From Gemmatirosa kalamazoonensis (GTDB lineage: Bacteria > Gemmatimonadota > Gemmatimonadetes > Gemmatimonadales > Gemmatimonadaceae): 64,000 nucleotides of DNA. Below the pieces are notes generated by a model. The model made no database searches and was not told where the DNA came from. It saw nothing but the letters and a program-made list of their open reading frames with translations. Below, piece after piece: positions 20,081 through 29,959 of the stretch (the first letter of the stretch is position 1; every line of letters starts with the position of its first letter). Made by a program: the position numbers and the translations under genes. The DNA is taken from NCBI RefSeq assembly GCF_000522985.1, contig NZ_CP007128.1, positions 2,774,220 to 2,838,219 of the forward strand, given 5' to 3'.

Positions 20081-21355
20081 GACCTTGAAGATGAAGTTCC
20101 GCTTCTGCGCGAAGCGAAGCCCCGCGTAGAACACGGCGACGAAGCAGAGCGCGAACAGCAGCGACGCGTTGCGCGGCGCGAGACCGATCTTCACGAACGT
20201 CTGGTAGATCGCCTCCACCGGCGACACGCTCTTGCCGTCGTACTGCACCCGCATGATCGAGTAGATCGTGCGCGCCACCAGCCCCGAGCCGACGAACGCG
20301 AGCATCGGGTTGAGCCCGAACGGGAGGAACGGCTTCGCCCACGCGCCCCACTTCTGCACGTCGACGAGCCAGATCACCGTGGCGAGCGCCACGCACGCCA
20401 TGCCGGCGCAGAACAGCGCGTAGGAGCTCGTCCAGAGCGACTTGTTGATCGGAAACGACCAGTTCCACATCAGGCCGCCCATCATCGCGAGCGCGCCGGC
20501 GGCGAACAGCGCGGCGAGCCGCTCGTGGATCGACCGCTCCTTCATCCCGATCCACCGGCCGGCGAAGTTGCCGAGCAGCGCGGTGCCAGCGGCGGGGATC
20601 GTGGAGAACAGCCCTTCCGGGTCGCGCAGCCCGTCGCCGCCCACCCACAGGTGGTTCGGCGTGAGCAGCACGCGGTCGAGCCATGCGTCGAGCGTCGCGC
20701 CCGGCTCGCTCAGCACGAGCTGACCCACCATCCCGTGCGGCGGCACCGGCACGAGCGTCATGAGGAACCAGTAGCCGTAGAGCATCGTCGCCAGCATCAC
20801 GATCTGCTGCCGCAGCGTGGTGCGGATCGAGATCATCGCCGCGATGATGTACGCGAGGCCGATGCGCTGGAGGACACCCATGATGCGCAGGTGCTCCACG
20901 CGATAGACGAGGCGGTCGGCGAACGACGGCGCGGCGATCCCCGGCACGTCGCCCCACTGGAAGAACGGGAACCAGTTCAGCGCCAACCCGAACAGGAAGA
21001 TGAGCGCGCCGCGCTTCAGCACCTGCCGGGTGATCGCCGAGTCGTCGGCGCCCTGCGCTCGCCGCGCGTTCAGCGAGAGCTGCGTCGTGATGCCGACGAT
21101 GAACAGGAAGAACGGGAAGATCAGATCCGTCGGCGTCCACCCGTGCCACGGCGCGTGCTCGAGCGGGGGGTAGATCGCGTCCCACGACCCGGGGTCGTTC
21201 ACGAGCAGCATCCCGGCGACGGTGAGCCCGCGGAAGACGTCGAGCGAGACGAGTCGCTCGCGGCGCGGTGGCTCCGGCGCGACGGTCGTGAGGGGTTCGT
21301 GCGGGGTGGCCGCGGAGTCCGAGCGCTCGGTCCGCGGCGGCAGCATGGTGGTCAC
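20078..21355 (-). CDS. NagX/HGSNAT-like multi-pass acyltransferase-family membrane protein
   Basis: Integral membrane protein of 425 residues with about 9-10 helices. The opening RLVSLDVFRGLTVAGMLLVN followed by WTPTDLIFPFFLFIVG is typical of the DUF5009/HGSNAT family, whose eukaryotic member acetylates glucosamine ends using acetyl-CoA. Bacterial relatives (NagX) sit with amino-sugar catabolism. The GTG at 21355 is chosen because it overlaps the upstream TGA (GTGA) and has GGAG eight bases before; an ATG at 21346 is the alternative. It follows a small lipoprotein gene on the same strand. A role in cell-wall or glycan acetylation is inference. Confidence 0.85.
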   Translation of the reverse strand: MTTMLPPRTERSDSAATPHEPLTTVAPEPPRRERLVSLDVFRGLTVAGMLLVNDPGSWDAIYPPLEHAPWHGWTPTDLIFPFFLFIVGITTQLSLNARRAQGADDSAITRQVLKRGALIFLFGLALNWFPFFQWGDVPGIAAPSFADRLVYRVEHLRIMGVLQRIGLAYIIAAMISIRTTLRQQIVMLATMLYGYWFLMTLVPVPPHGMVGQLVLSEPGATLDAWLDRVLLTPNHLWVGGDGLRDPEGLFSTIPAAGTALLGNFAGRWIGMKERSIHERLAALFAAGALAMMGGLMWNWSFPINKSLWTSSYALFCAGMACVALATVIWLVDVQKWGAWAKPFLPFGLNPMLAFVGSGLVARTIYSIMRVQYDGKSVSPVEAIYQTFVKIGLAPRNASLLFALCFVAVFYAGLRFAQKRNFIFKV

Positions 21356-21891
21356 GCGCTCTGCTCCACTGTGGAGTCCCTGAGGTGCCAGCCCGCGGTG
21401 TCGCAGGCGAACCGGTAGCTGCGCGGGCCGGCGTGCTGGCCGTCGGTCGCGCCGCCGACGTAGTGCCCGGCGAGGCTCACCGACGCGGAGCCGCCCTGCT
21501 TCTCCGCGCCGCGCCGCACGACGAGCAGCGTGGTGTAGTCGCCCTTCTCGTGGAGCTGGCCGCGCACCTGGGTCTGCAGCGCCGGATCGCCCGGAAAGAG
21601 GTACGTCGGCCCCTTGTCCTGCAGCGCCGTGAGCCCCGCGTCGCCGAGGGCCGAGTCCGTGCCCGCGGAGACGAGGAACCGCTCCGGCTTCGGCTTCGCG
21701 GCCTTGATGTAGTGCGTCACCGCGAGTCCCACGGCGTCGTCGAGGCTGGCCCGACAGGGGGGCGGCGTTCCGGCACCGCGCTGGGCCGTTCGCGCGGACG
21801 TGCGCGCGTCCGAGCCGCCGCCGCATGCCGCGAGCACGACCGCGACGGCGAGCGAGCAGCGGGGCGCGCGGGAATGCGTGAGGGGATGCAT
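21352..21891 (-). CDS. Lipoprotein of unknown function
   Basis: A 179-residue predicted lipoprotein: MHPLTHSRAPRCSLAVAVVLAACGGG contains lipobox LAAC. The mature part has DDAVGLAVTHYIKAAKPKPE and a C-terminal YRFACDTAGWHLRDSTVEQ; no domain is recognised. The ATG at 21891 is chosen for the signal sequence; a longer frame to 22050 reads into shadow sequence. It is the first gene of a two-gene unit with the NagX-like gene (four-base overlap) and is divergent from the membrane protein at 22068. Confidence 0.72.
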   Translation of the reverse strand: MHPLTHSRAPRCSLAVAVVLAACGGGSDARTSARTAQRGAGTPPPCRASLDDAVGLAVTHYIKAAKPKPERFLVSAGTDSALGDAGLTALQDKGPTYLFPGDPALQTQVRGQLHEKGDYTTLLVVRRGAEKQGGSASVSLAGHYVGGATDGQHAGPRSYRFACDTAGWHLRDSTVEQSA

Positions 21892-22067
21892 CGGTCTAAG
21901 GTGTCGGGAGGACCAGGGAGTGTCGAGTGGAGCGAAAGCCGTTCCCGGCGCGCCTTGGCCGCGGCACTTCGCATGCGGTCCCCGACCTTGCGGGGCATGA
22001 CCCCGACCGCAGATTGGCGATCGAGGACGAACCGCGACGCGACTCACCATCTGTCGAAGGAGGTCCC

Positions 22068-22568
22068 ATGCTCCAGGAGCACCGCACGCTGCGCGAGGGG
22101 ATCACGGCCGGCATACTCGGCGCGACGGCCGTCGCAGTGTGGTTCCTCATCTTGGACACCGTCGCCGGCCGGCCGTTCGCGACACCGGCGATGCTGGGCT
22201 CCTCGGTAGCGACGCTGTTCGGTGCGCCGGGCACGGGGCCGGCCGCCGTGCACGTGCTCGGGTACACGCTGTTCCACTACGTGGTGTTCATCATCATCGG
22301 GATGATCGTCGCGGCCGTGATCAACAACGCCGAGAACGAGCCGTCGTTGCTCATCGGGTTCGTGATCCTGTTCATCGCGTTCGAGATCGGCTGGTACGGC
22401 TGGACCGCGCTGCTCGCGCGCCCCGAGAGCTTCGGCCAGCTCGCGTGGTACCAGGTGCTGGTCGCGAACTTCATCGCCGCCGCCGCGATGGGCTTCTACA
22501 TGTACCGTCGCCACGCCACGCTCCCGCGCCGCTTCATGGCGTCGCTCGCGGGGGACGAGACCGCCTGA
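22068..22568 (+). CDS. Four-helix hypothetical membrane protein
   Basis: A 166-residue inner-membrane protein with a near-ideal AAGGAGGT ribosome-binding site just before the ATG at 22068. Hydrophobic helices lie at about residues 12-30, 61-84, 91-113 and 128-147; the ends carry charged residues (MYRRHATLPRRF). It resembles unnamed four-helix proteins of Acidobacteria and Gemmatimonadota, but I cannot name the family. It stands alone between a divergent lipoprotein gene and a convergent chemoreceptor gene. Confidence 0.8.
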   Translation: MLQEHRTLREGITAGILGATAVAVWFLILDTVAGRPFATPAMLGSSVATLFGAPGTGPAAVHVLGYTLFHYVVFIIIGMIVAAVINNAENEPSLLIGFVILFIAFEIGWYGWTALLARPESFGQLAWYQVLVANFIAAAAMGFYMYRRHATLPRRFMASLAGDETA

Positions 22569-22572
22569 CGGC

Positions 22573-22655
22573 GAGGGCAGGAGGGCAGGAGCGCGGGAGG
22601 GCAGGCGAGCCTAACAGCTCCTCCTGCCCTCCCGCGCTCCTGCCCTCCTGCCCTC
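22573..22655. repeat. 33-bp perfect hairpin of GGGCAGGA words with GCCTAAC loop
   Basis: Arms 22573-22605 and 22623-22655 are perfect reverse complements of AGGGCAGG and AGCGCGGG units. The loop holds GAGCCTAACAGCTC (22607-22620), which is the reverse complement of the gyrA hairpin loop except at one base. It fills the gap between the convergent stops of the membrane protein and the chemoreceptor. Confidence 0.9.
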
Positions 22656-24440
22656 TCAGGTCCGGAACTCCGACACCATGCCGTGCACCCGCACGGCACC
22701 CGCCTGCAGCATCTCGGCGGTGGCCGAGACCTGCTGGACGGTGGCCGCGGTCTGCTCGGTGGAGGCGGCCACCTCCTCGGCCGCGGCGGCGTGCGAGGCG
22801 GCGGCGTCGCGCGCGCTGGCGAGCGCCTCCTCGGCCGCGGCGAGCGCGGCGTGGTTCTCGAACACCATCTCGGTCACCCGCGCCGACGCCGTCTCCACGC
22901 GCGCCACCGCCTGCTCGATGCGCGCGAGCGCGCCGGTCGCGCCGTTCGCCACCGTCTCGGCGTCGCGCAGCCGCGTGCGCCCGGTCTCCGCCGCCGCCGT
23001 GGCGCTCGCGACGCGCGCGCGGATGCGGCGCACGTTGTCCGCCACCTCGTCGGCCGCCTTCGCGCTCTGCTCGGCGAGGGCGCGCACCTCCTGCGCGACG
23101 ACGCCGAAGCCGCGTCCAGCGCTGCCCGCGCGCGCCGCCTCGATCGCGGCGTTCAGCGCGAGCAGGTTCGTCTGCGACGCGATCTCCGCGATCACCGCGG
23201 CGAAGTCGTCGACCACCGATGCGGCGTCGCGCAGCGACGCCATCTCGCGCGACGATTCCTCGACGACGGCCCGGGCGCCTAACAGCGCGTCGAGCGCGCG
23301 CGAGATCTCGGCCTGCGTCGCCGTCGTCGTCTGGCGGATGTCGCGACCCGCGCGCTCCTGCTCCTCGGCGGCGTCGGCGATCGCGGCGCCCTGATCGGCG
23401 AGCTGCGTCATCGCCGCGCTCGCGGAGTGCAGCGCGTCGAGCTGCACCGCCGCGCCGGAGGAGATCTCGGTCACCGCGCCCGTCACGTGCTGCGTGCTCG
23501 CGGCGGCGCCGTTCGCGCTCTCCGCGAGCTCCACCGCCGCGCCGGTCACGCCGTCGGCCTCCGCCTGCACGTTCGCGAGGAGCGCTCGCAGCCGCGACCG
23601 CGCGCCGTCGATCGCCCGCGCGAGCTGCACGTACTCCTGGGCCGGGTCCTCGTCGGCGATCCACCGTTCGAGGTCCCGCTCGTCCGAGGCGCTCGCGCCG
23701 GCGGCGGCGCGGGCATGCGCGTCGCGCAGGTCGCCGGCGCCGATCGCCTCCGTCTCGCGGCCGAGCGCGGCGAGCGGGCGCGTCACGGCGCGCGAGGTCG
23801 CCGCGCTGAAGAACGCCGCCACGGCGAGCGTCACGGCGAGCAGGGCGGCGAGCATGAGCTCGCGCCGGCGAAGCAGCGAGGTCATCTCCGCCTCGCGCTG
23901 CGCCATGCGCACCGCGGCCGCCGCCCGGAAGCGGCCGAGCTCCTCCTGCACTGCGTCGACGTCGTGGGCCGTCGCGGCCAGCACCCGGCCCGCGTCGCCC
24001 TCGCGGCCGACGGCGCGCCACGCCCGGGCGACCGCCAGCCGCGCCTCGAACGCGCTCTGGATGCGCCCCACCGCCTCGAGCCGCGCCCGCTCGTCGACGC
24101 CGATCTGGGGCAGGCGGATCGCGGCCCGCCGCAGCCCCTCGGCCTCGTCGACGAGGGTGAGGTAGCGGCGCTCGTCGGCCGCGTCGCGGGTCTCCACGAA
24201 GCGGGTGCCGGCGACGACCTCGCGGAGCACCGTCGTGACGACCTGCTGGACGGCCTCGTACTCCTCGCTCAGCACCGCCGCTGCCGCCTGGTTGCGGCTG
24301 TTCGCGTCGCGCAGCGCCGCCACGCAGAGCGTGCCGGCGAGCGCGAGAAGGCAGAGCGTGGCGCCGAAGCCGGCGCGGAGCCACGACGTGATGGTCCGGG
24401 GGCGGAGCCGCGGTCGCCGGCGGCGCGGCAGGCCGGTCAT
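22656..24440 (-). CDS. Methyl-accepting chemotaxis protein
   Basis: Transmembrane chemoreceptor of 594 residues. TM1 is at about 21-44, a helical periplasmic sensor region (about 45-195) follows, TM2 is at about 196-216, then comes a HAMP-like segment and the cytoplasmic signalling coiled coil. The conserved tip [21 protein letters not shown] followed by [18 protein letters not shown] identifies the family and contacts CheA/CheW. There is no C-terminal pentapeptide for CheR docking (ends MVSEFRT). The ATG at 24440 overlaps the stop of the upstream substrate-binding lipoprotein (ATGA), so the pair is co-translated. No che genes are nearby. Confidence 0.93.
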   Translation of the reverse strand: MTGLPRRRRPRLRPRTITSWLRAGFGATLCLLALAGTLCVAALRDANSRNQAAAAVLSEEYEAVQQVVTTVLREVVAGTRFVETRDAADERRYLTLVDEAEGLRRAAIRLPQIGVDERARLEAVGRIQSAFEARLAVARAWRAVGREGDAGRVLAATAHDVDAVQEELGRFRAAAAVRMAQREAEMTSLLRRRELMLAALLAVTLAVAAFFSAATSRAVTRPLAALGRETEAIGAGDLRDAHARAAAGASASDERDLERWIADEDPAQEYVQLARAIDGARSRLRALLANVQAEADGVTGAAVELAESANGAAASTQHVTGAVTEISSGAAVQLDALHSASAAMTQLADQGAAIADAAEEQERAGRDIRQTTTATQAEISRALDALLGARAVVEESSREMASLRDAASVVDDFAAVIAEIASQTNLLALNAAIEAARAGSAGRGFGVVAQEVRALAEQSAKAADEVADNVRRIRARVASATAAAETGRTRLRDAETVANGATGALARIEQAVARVETASARVTEMVFENHAALAAAEEALASARDAAASHAAAAEEVAASTEQTAATVQQVSATAEMLQAGAVRVHGMVSEFRT

Positions 24441-25615
24441 CGGGCACCCTCCGTCGCGGTCGCGACGGCCGGCGCGGAGCCGGCGACGGTCACGATGGCG
24501 ACCGAGCGGTCGCGGGCGTCGTGCGATCGGTCGAACGCGATGGCGCCGGTGGCGCCCGGGATCGCCGGAGTGGCCGAGCCGACCCCCGCCACCCAGTCCC
24601 GGATGCGGAGCCGGTCGCGGCCGACGGCGAGCGTCGCCCGGCCGATCACCAGGGCGGCGTCGTAGGCGAGCGCGGCACGTGCGGTCGGCGGCTCGTGCCA
24701 GCGGGCCGTGTAGGCCGCGACGAACGCCGCGGCGGCGGCGGTCCGGGGGGCGTGGTCCGCGCTGTACGGCGTGGCGTAGCGGGCCCCGGCGAACTCGGTC
24801 TGCTCGGCGAGTGAGGCGACCGCATCGCCGCCGACGAACGGCACGCGCACCCCGGCCCGGCGGAGCGCGCTGAGGAACTCGGCCGCGTCCTCGGCGCTCC
24901 CCGGAAAGAGGATCGCGTCGGCGCCGGTCCGGGCGGTGTACGCGGCGATCGCGTCCCACTCGGTGATGCCGGTGACGTACGGGTCGCGCTGGACCACGGC
25001 GCCGCCGCGGGCCCGGAACGCCGACACGAACGCGGCGGTCCAGTCGCGGCCGTAGGAATCGTTGCGGTAGACGACCGCGGCGCGGCGGGCGCCGAGGGAA
25101 TCGGAGAGGTAGGCGGCGGTGGCCTGGCTCACCGCGGCGTCGGTCGGCGTGACGCGGAAGATCCACGGGCTCCGACCGGTGAGCGACGTGCTCGTCGCGG
25201 TCGGGGAGACGGCCACCACGGCCCGCGCCCCGGCGTGCTCGAGATCCTCGAGCACCGGGATCTCGTCGAGCGTGCGGCCGCTCTCCGCGTCGCCGACGAT
25301 GCCGACGACGTCGGGATCGTCGCGCAGCCGTTGGGCGATCTCGACCGCGCTCGTCACGGTGCGCGGCGGCTCGTGCGTCACGAAGCGGATGCCGAGCGCC
25401 CGGGCCGCCGAGTCGCGCGTGAGCGCTTCGGCGGCGAGCGCGGCGCCGCGGGCGATCTCGTGCATCCCGGCGCGCTGCGGGTTGTAGGCGATGCCGATGA
25501 CGGCGTCGCCCGCGTCGTGGCGACCGTGGGCGAGCGCGCGGCACGCGCCGAGCGAGCCCGCCGCGACGAGGGCGGCGAGCAGCGTGAAGCGAGTCGGATC
25601 CGGCGTACGCAGCAT
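24437..25615 (-). CDS. Periplasmic amino-acid-type binding lipoprotein (LivJ-like)
   Basis: Predicted lipoprotein (392 residues; lipobox LGAC after a hydrophobic stretch) with the type I periplasmic binding fold of branched-chain amino-acid/urea receptors. Segments such as [39 protein letters not shown] and [14 protein letters not shown] fit that family. No ABC permease or ATPase genes accompany it; instead the chemoreceptor gene follows with a four-base overlap. The simplest reading is a ligand-binding protein that signals to the chemoreceptor. The ligand is unknown. The ATG at 25615 starts [20 protein letters not shown]. Confidence 0.88.
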   Translation of the reverse strand: MLRTPDPTRFTLLAALVAAGSLGACRALAHGRHDAGDAVIGIAYNPQRAGMHEIARGAALAAEALTRDSAARALGIRFVTHEPPRTVTSAVEIAQRLRDDPDVVGIVGDAESGRTLDEIPVLEDLEHAGARAVVAVSPTATSTSLTGRSPWIFRVTPTDAAVSQATAAYLSDSLGARRAAVVYRNDSYGRDWTAAFVSAFRARGGAVVQRDPYVTGITEWDAIAAYTARTGADAILFPGSAEDAAEFLSALRRAGVRVPFVGGDAVASLAEQTEFAGARYATPYSADHAPRTAAAAAFVAAYTARWHEPPTARAALAYDAALVIGRATLAVGRDRLRIRDWVAGVGSATPAIPGATGAIAFDRSHDARDRSVAIVTVAGSAPAVATATEGAR

Positions 25616-25858
25616 GCGTCGAAGTGGGGCTGGCGCGTCTCATGCGCGCGGGGCGTCCTGTTCCATACAGACGAGCGACGCCGGCGGTAGAAACGCGCGC
25701 GGCTGCGTCGGCAGCATGTTGCGAGCATGACGATGTCCGAATTGCCGCTGGGCGTTGCTTGATTTGGCTGGAACGCGCCGTTTAGCTTTGCGTGGCTTGA
25801 CGCCAACCTCGACAGCGCCTGCGGGCGCTCCCGACTCGTTGCTCCCAGGACGCTTGGC

Positions 25859-27259
25859 ATGACAAGGATCCACCGCCCGCGGCGGTTGGCGCTGCTCGCA
25901 CTGGCGGGCGTCGCCGCGCTCGCGCTGGCCGCGTGCAGCTCCGCCGACTACCCGAACTCGATCTTCACGAAGAACTCCGATACCAACACGGATATCGGAC
26001 ACCTCTTCAACCGCTTGTTCTTGTTCGGGACGATCGTGTTCGTGCTCGTGGAGGCGCTGCTCCTCTACGTGATCATGAAGTTCCGGCGGAAGCCCGATCA
26101 TCCGGAGCCCGAGCACGTCCACGGCAACACCACGCTCGAGGTGTTGTGGACGGCGATTCCCGCGGTGATCCTGATCTTCATCGCGGTGCCGACGGTGCGG
26201 ACGATCTTCCGCACGCAGGCGAAGGCGCGGCCCAACGCGCTGACCGTCGAGGTGATCGGGCACCAGTGGTGGTGGGAGTTCCGCTACCCGGAGTACAAGA
26301 TCACGACGGCGAACGAGCTGTACATCCCGGCGGGGCGCACCGTCAACTTCGAGCTGAAGACGGCGGACGTGATCCACTCGTTCTGGATCCCCGCGCTCTC
26401 GGGCAAGCGCGACGTGATGCCTAACCACACGAACTTCATCTGGTTCACGCCGGACTCCGCGCTCGGCGCGCAGGTGTGGAACGGGCACTGCGCGGAGTAC
26501 TGCGGCACGTCGCACGCGAACATGAAGTTCCGCGCGTACACGGTGACGGCCGAGCAGTTCGACTCGTGGGTGCGTGGCCAGCAGGCGGTCGCCGCGTTCG
26601 GCGCGGCGCCGAGCCCCGCGCAGAGCGCGGCGCCGACGTCGCCGGGCGACTCGGCCGCGGCGCGCGCCACAGCGTCGCAGGCCGGCGCACCGGCCGCGGT
26701 GACGCCGTCGTCGGCCGCCGGCAGCCAGCAGGCGCCGACGGTGCCCGCGGGTGCGGCGCCGGGTGCAGCGCCTGGGGCAGCTGGCGCGCAGCTCGCGGCG
26801 GGCACGCCTAACGCGCCGGCCGCGACGACCGCCGGCTACGTGTTCCCCGTCGAGAACATGCCGCTGCACACGCGGCCGCAGACGCCGACGCCGGACGGCC
26901 TGTCGATCGCCGCGGGCTTGCAGGGCGACGCGACGCGCGGCCAGCAGGTGTACTCGCGCTCCGCGTGCATCGGCTGCCACTTCATCAACGGCAACCCGTC
27001 GTCCATGGGGCAGCTCGGGCCGAACCTCACGCACGTCGGCTCGCGCCACACGATCGCCGGTGGGCTGTTCCCGAACGACGCGCGCCACCTCGCTCTGTGG
27101 ATCAAGAACGCGCGGTGGATGAAGCCGGGCGTATCGATGCCCACGCTGGGGCTGAATCAGCGCGACCCGATCATGAAGTCGACGGTCACCAAGGCTACGG
27201 GCGGGCTGTCCGATCAGGAGATCGTGGACATCGTCGCCTACCTCCAGGCCCTGAAGTAA
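25859..27259 (+). CDS. ctaC: Cytochrome c oxidase subunit II with fused cytochrome c domain (caa3 type)
   Basis: Subunit II (466 residues) of an aa3/caa3 haem-copper oxidase. A signal with lipobox LAAC is followed by two TM helices (about 52-75 and 92-113) and the CuA cupredoxin domain: VIHSFWIP, then CAEYCGTSHANM with the two Cys, His and Met ligands. After a long Ala/Pro/Gln linker (about 240-320) comes a cytochrome c domain with haem site CIGCH and a later Met-rich region. The fusion lets it take electrons directly, as in caa3 enzymes. It is the first gene of ctaC-D-E-F-G. A weak promoter may lie in 25755-25790 but is not convincing. Confidence 0.96.
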   Translation: MTRIHRPRRLALLALAGVAALALAACSSADYPNSIFTKNSDTNTDIGHLFNRLFLFGTIVFVLVEALLLYVIMKFRRKPDHPEPEHVHGNTTLEVLWTAIPAVILIFIAVPTVRTIFRTQAKARPNALTVEVIGHQWWWEFRYPEYKITTANELYIPAGRTVNFELKTADVIHSFWIPALSGKRDVMPNHTNFIWFTPDSALGAQVWNGHCAEYCGTSHANMKFRAYTVTAEQFDSWVRGQQAVAAFGAAPSPAQSAAPTSPGDSAAARATASQAGAPAAVTPSSAAGSQQAPTVPAGAAPGAAPGAAGAQLAAGTPNAPAATTAGYVFPVENMPLHTRPQTPTPDGLSIAAGLQGDATRGQQVYSRSACIGCHFINGNPSSMGQLGPNLTHVGSRHTIAGGLFPNDARHLALWIKNARWMKPGVSMPTLGLNQRDPIMKSTVTKATGGLSDQEIVDIVAYLQALK

Positions 27260-27278
27260 CGGAGCAACGGACCGAATC

Positions 27279-29276
27279 ATGGCAACCACCGTAGCGGCGC
27301 CTGCCTACGCCCCCGCGAAGACGCACGCCGAGACTGGCCTGTGGAGCTGGCTGACGACGGTCGATCACAAGCGGATCGGCATCCTCTACCTCTTCACGTC
27401 GCTCGCGTTCTTCGTCATCGGCGGGCTGGAAGCGTTCCTGATGCGCATCCAGCTCGCCGGGCCGAACCAGCACGTGGTGAGCGCGGAGACGTTCAACCAG
27501 CTCTTCACGATGCACGGCACGACGATGGTGTTCCTCGCCATCATGCCGATGTCGGCCATCTTCTTCAACTATCTCATCCCGCTCCAGGTCGGCGCGCGCG
27601 ACGTCGCGTTCCCGCGACTGAACGCGTTCTCGTACTGGATCTACCTGTTCGGCGGCCTGTTCATCACGCTGCCGATCCTGTTCCGCGCCGCGCCGGACGG
27701 TGGGTGGTTCGGCTACACGCCGCTCACGACGCGCGCCAGCTCGCCCGGGATCAACATCGATTTCTGGGTCGTCGGCCTGCAGATCCTCGGCATCTCGACG
27801 CTGGCGGCGAGCTTCAACTTCATCACGACGATCATCAACATGCGCGCGCCCGGGATGAACCTGTTCCGGATGCCGATGTTCACGTGGAACGCGTTCGTGG
27901 TGCAGTTCCTCATCCTGCTCGCGTTCCCGGTCATCACGATCGCGCTGCAGTTCCTGATCTTCGACCGGTTCTTCGGCACGACGTTCTACGAGACGGCGGC
28001 GGGCGGCGACCCGCTGCTCTGGCAGCACCTGTTCTGGATCTTCGGCCACCCCGAGGTCTACATCCTCATCCTGCCGGCGTTCGGCCTCGTCTCCGAGGTC
28101 ATCCCGACGATGAGCCGCAAGCCGATCTTCGGCTACCCGGTGATGGTGTACGCCACGGTGCTCATCGGCTTCCTCGGCTTCGGCGTGTGGGCGCACCACA
28201 TGTTCGCCGTCGGCATGGGTCCCGTCGCCGACTCGCTGTTCAGCCTCACGACGATGCTGATCGCGATCCCGACGGGCGTGAAGATCTTCAACTGGATCTC
28301 CACGATGTGGGGCGGCGCGATCCGCTTCACGACGGCGATGAAGTTCGCGACCGCGCTCGTCGGCATGTTCACGATCGGCGGCATCTCGGGCGTCATGCAC
28401 GCGTCGCCGCCGGCTGACCTGCAGCAGACCGACACGTACTTCATCGTCGCGCACTTCCACTACGTGCTGTTCGGCGGCTCCATCTTCGGCATCTTCTCCG
28501 GGCTGTATCACTACTACCCGAAGATCACGGGCCGGCTGTGCAGCGAGAAGCTCGGCGACTGGAGCTTCTGGATCATGTTCGTCGGGTTCAACCTGACGTT
28601 CTTCCCGATGCACTTCTCGGGGCTGCTCGGCATGCCGCGCCGCATCTACACGTACGACGCGGACCAGGGCTACACGAACTTCAACCTCGCGTCGACGATC
28701 GGCACCGCGATCCTGGTCGTCGGCATCGCGATCAGCCTCTGGAACTTCATCAAGAGCCGGAAGAACGGGGCGATCGCGGGGAACGATCCGTGGGAGGCGG
28801 GCACGCTGGAGTGGAGCATCCCGTCCCCGCCGCCCGACTACAACTTCGCCGAGATCCCGCGCGTGACGTCGCGCTACCCGCTGTGGGACATCACGCACCC
28901 GGAGATGATGCACGACGTGCCGCACACGCGGCATGGCGACGAGCGCATGGGCGTCGCGGTCGGGCAGGGCGTGCAGGGCAAGGAGGTCGGCGAGACGCAC
29001 GTGAACCCGGCGAACAGCCAGGTCGAGGGGACCGGCGCGCGCATGCACGTCGAGTCGGCGACGCGGCTGAAGACGGCCGCGGAGCTCGGCATCCCGATGC
29101 CCAACCCGTCGATCATGCCGCTGCTCGTCGCGGCCGGCATCGTGTTCATGTTCATGGGGCTGCTGATGCTCGACAAGAGCACGAAGTTCGGCGTGGCCTG
29201 GATTCTCGCGGGCGCCGCCTGGTGGGTGGCCTGCCTCTACAACTGGCTCACCACCCCGCTCGAGGACGCGCACTGA
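27279..29276 (+). CDS. ctaD: Cytochrome c oxidase subunit I
   Basis: Catalytic haem-copper subunit (665 residues) reducing oxygen to water and pumping protons. Family motifs include WGHPEVY-type FGHPEVYILILPAFG (CuB His and cross-linked Tyr), HHMFAVGM (CuB histidines) and HFHYVLFGG (haem a and a3 ligands). Twelve core helices are followed by a C-terminal extension with a helix pair (IMPLLVAAGIVFMFMGLLML and AWILAGAAWWVACLYNW), common in caa3 oxidases. It lies 19 bases after ctaC and one base before ctaE. Confidence 0.97.
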   Translation: MATTVAAPAYAPAKTHAETGLWSWLTTVDHKRIGILYLFTSLAFFVIGGLEAFLMRIQLAGPNQHVVSAETFNQLFTMHGTTMVFLAIMPMSAIFFNYLIPLQVGARDVAFPRLNAFSYWIYLFGGLFITLPILFRAAPDGGWFGYTPLTTRASSPGINIDFWVVGLQILGISTLAASFNFITTIINMRAPGMNLFRMPMFTWNAFVVQFLILLAFPVITIALQFLIFDRFFGTTFYETAAGGDPLLWQHLFWIFGHPEVYILILPAFGLVSEVIPTMSRKPIFGYPVMVYATVLIGFLGFGVWAHHMFAVGMGPVADSLFSLTTMLIAIPTGVKIFNWISTMWGGAIRFTTAMKFATALVGMFTIGGISGVMHASPPADLQQTDTYFIVAHFHYVLFGGSIFGIFSGLYHYYPKITGRLCSEKLGDWSFWIMFVGFNLTFFPMHFSGLLGMPRRIYTYDADQGYTNFNLASTIGTAILVVGIAISLWNFIKSRKNGAIAGNDPWEAGTLEWSIPSPPPDYNFAEIPRVTSRYPLWDITHPEMMHDVPHTRHGDERMGVAVGQGVQGKEVGETHVNPANSQVEGTGARMHVESATRLKTAAELGIPMPNPSIMPLLVAAGIVFMFMGLLMLDKSTKFGVAWILAGAAWWVACLYNWLTTPLEDAH

Positions 29277-29277
29277 G

Positions 29278-29949
29278 ATGGCCACCGTGGACATGACCGC
29301 CGACGCGGCGCACCCGCCGATCCAGCATCACTACACGACCACGGGGCTCGACCACCGCAAGGTCGGGATCTGGGCCTTCATCGGCTCGGAGTGCATGCTG
29401 TTCATGTCGCTCATCTCGACGTACCTCATCTACAAGGGACGGTCGCTCGTCGGGCCGTTCCCGCACGAGGTGTGGCGCGATCCGAGCACGGGGCACGTCT
29501 TCAAGCCGATCCTCAACATCCCGGTCACGTCGGCGTCGACGTTCGTGCTGCTCATGTCGTCGCTCGCCATGGTGCTCGCGCACGACGCCGTGGTGCACGC
29601 GGACGACCCGAACCGGAAGGGCTACCAGAACTCGAAGCTGTGGCTCGCCGCGACGGCGATCCTCGGCACGACGTTCCTCGGCTTCCAGGCGTTCGAGTTC
29701 ACCTCGTTCGTGCACGAGGGGCTGACGATCCGCCGCAACCTGTTCGGCTCCTCGTTCTTCACGCTCACCGGCTTCCACGGCGGGCACGTGACGGCGGGCG
29801 TGATCTGGCTGCTCACGCTGCTGGCGATCGACATGAAGCGCGGGCTGAAGCCGAAGGACGCGCTGAACGTCGACCTCGCGGCGCTGTACTGGCACTTCGT
29901 CGACGTGGTCTGGATCGCGATCTTCACGCTCGTCTACCTCATCAAGTAG
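29278..29949 (+). CDS. ctaE: Cytochrome c oxidase subunit III
   Basis: Membrane subunit III of the oxidase, 223 residues with five helices. KVGIWAFIGSECMLFMSLIS, FHGGHVTAGVIWLL and LYWHFVDVVWIAIFTLVYL are typical of the family; the last motif contains the conserved WHFVD. Translation begins one base after the subunit I stop, consistent with coupled expression. It stabilises subunit I and may help oxygen entry. Confidence 0.96.
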   Translation: MATVDMTADAAHPPIQHHYTTTGLDHRKVGIWAFIGSECMLFMSLISTYLIYKGRSLVGPFPHEVWRDPSTGHVFKPILNIPVTSASTFVLLMSSLAMVLAHDAVVHADDPNRKGYQNSKLWLAATAILGTTFLGFQAFEFTSFVHEGLTIRRNLFGSSFFTLTGFHGGHVTAGVIWLLTLLAIDMKRGLKPKDALNVDLAALYWHFVDVVWIAIFTLVYLIK

Positions 29950-29959
29950 GACGCGACCG

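Noticed and set aside
22139-23809. 556-residue Arg/Pro-rich plus-strand frame
   Set aside because: Shadow of the chemoreceptor gene on the other strand.
25755-25790. Promoter for the cta operon (TTGATT ... TTTAGC)
   Set aside because: Spacing and lower element too poor; noted but not called.
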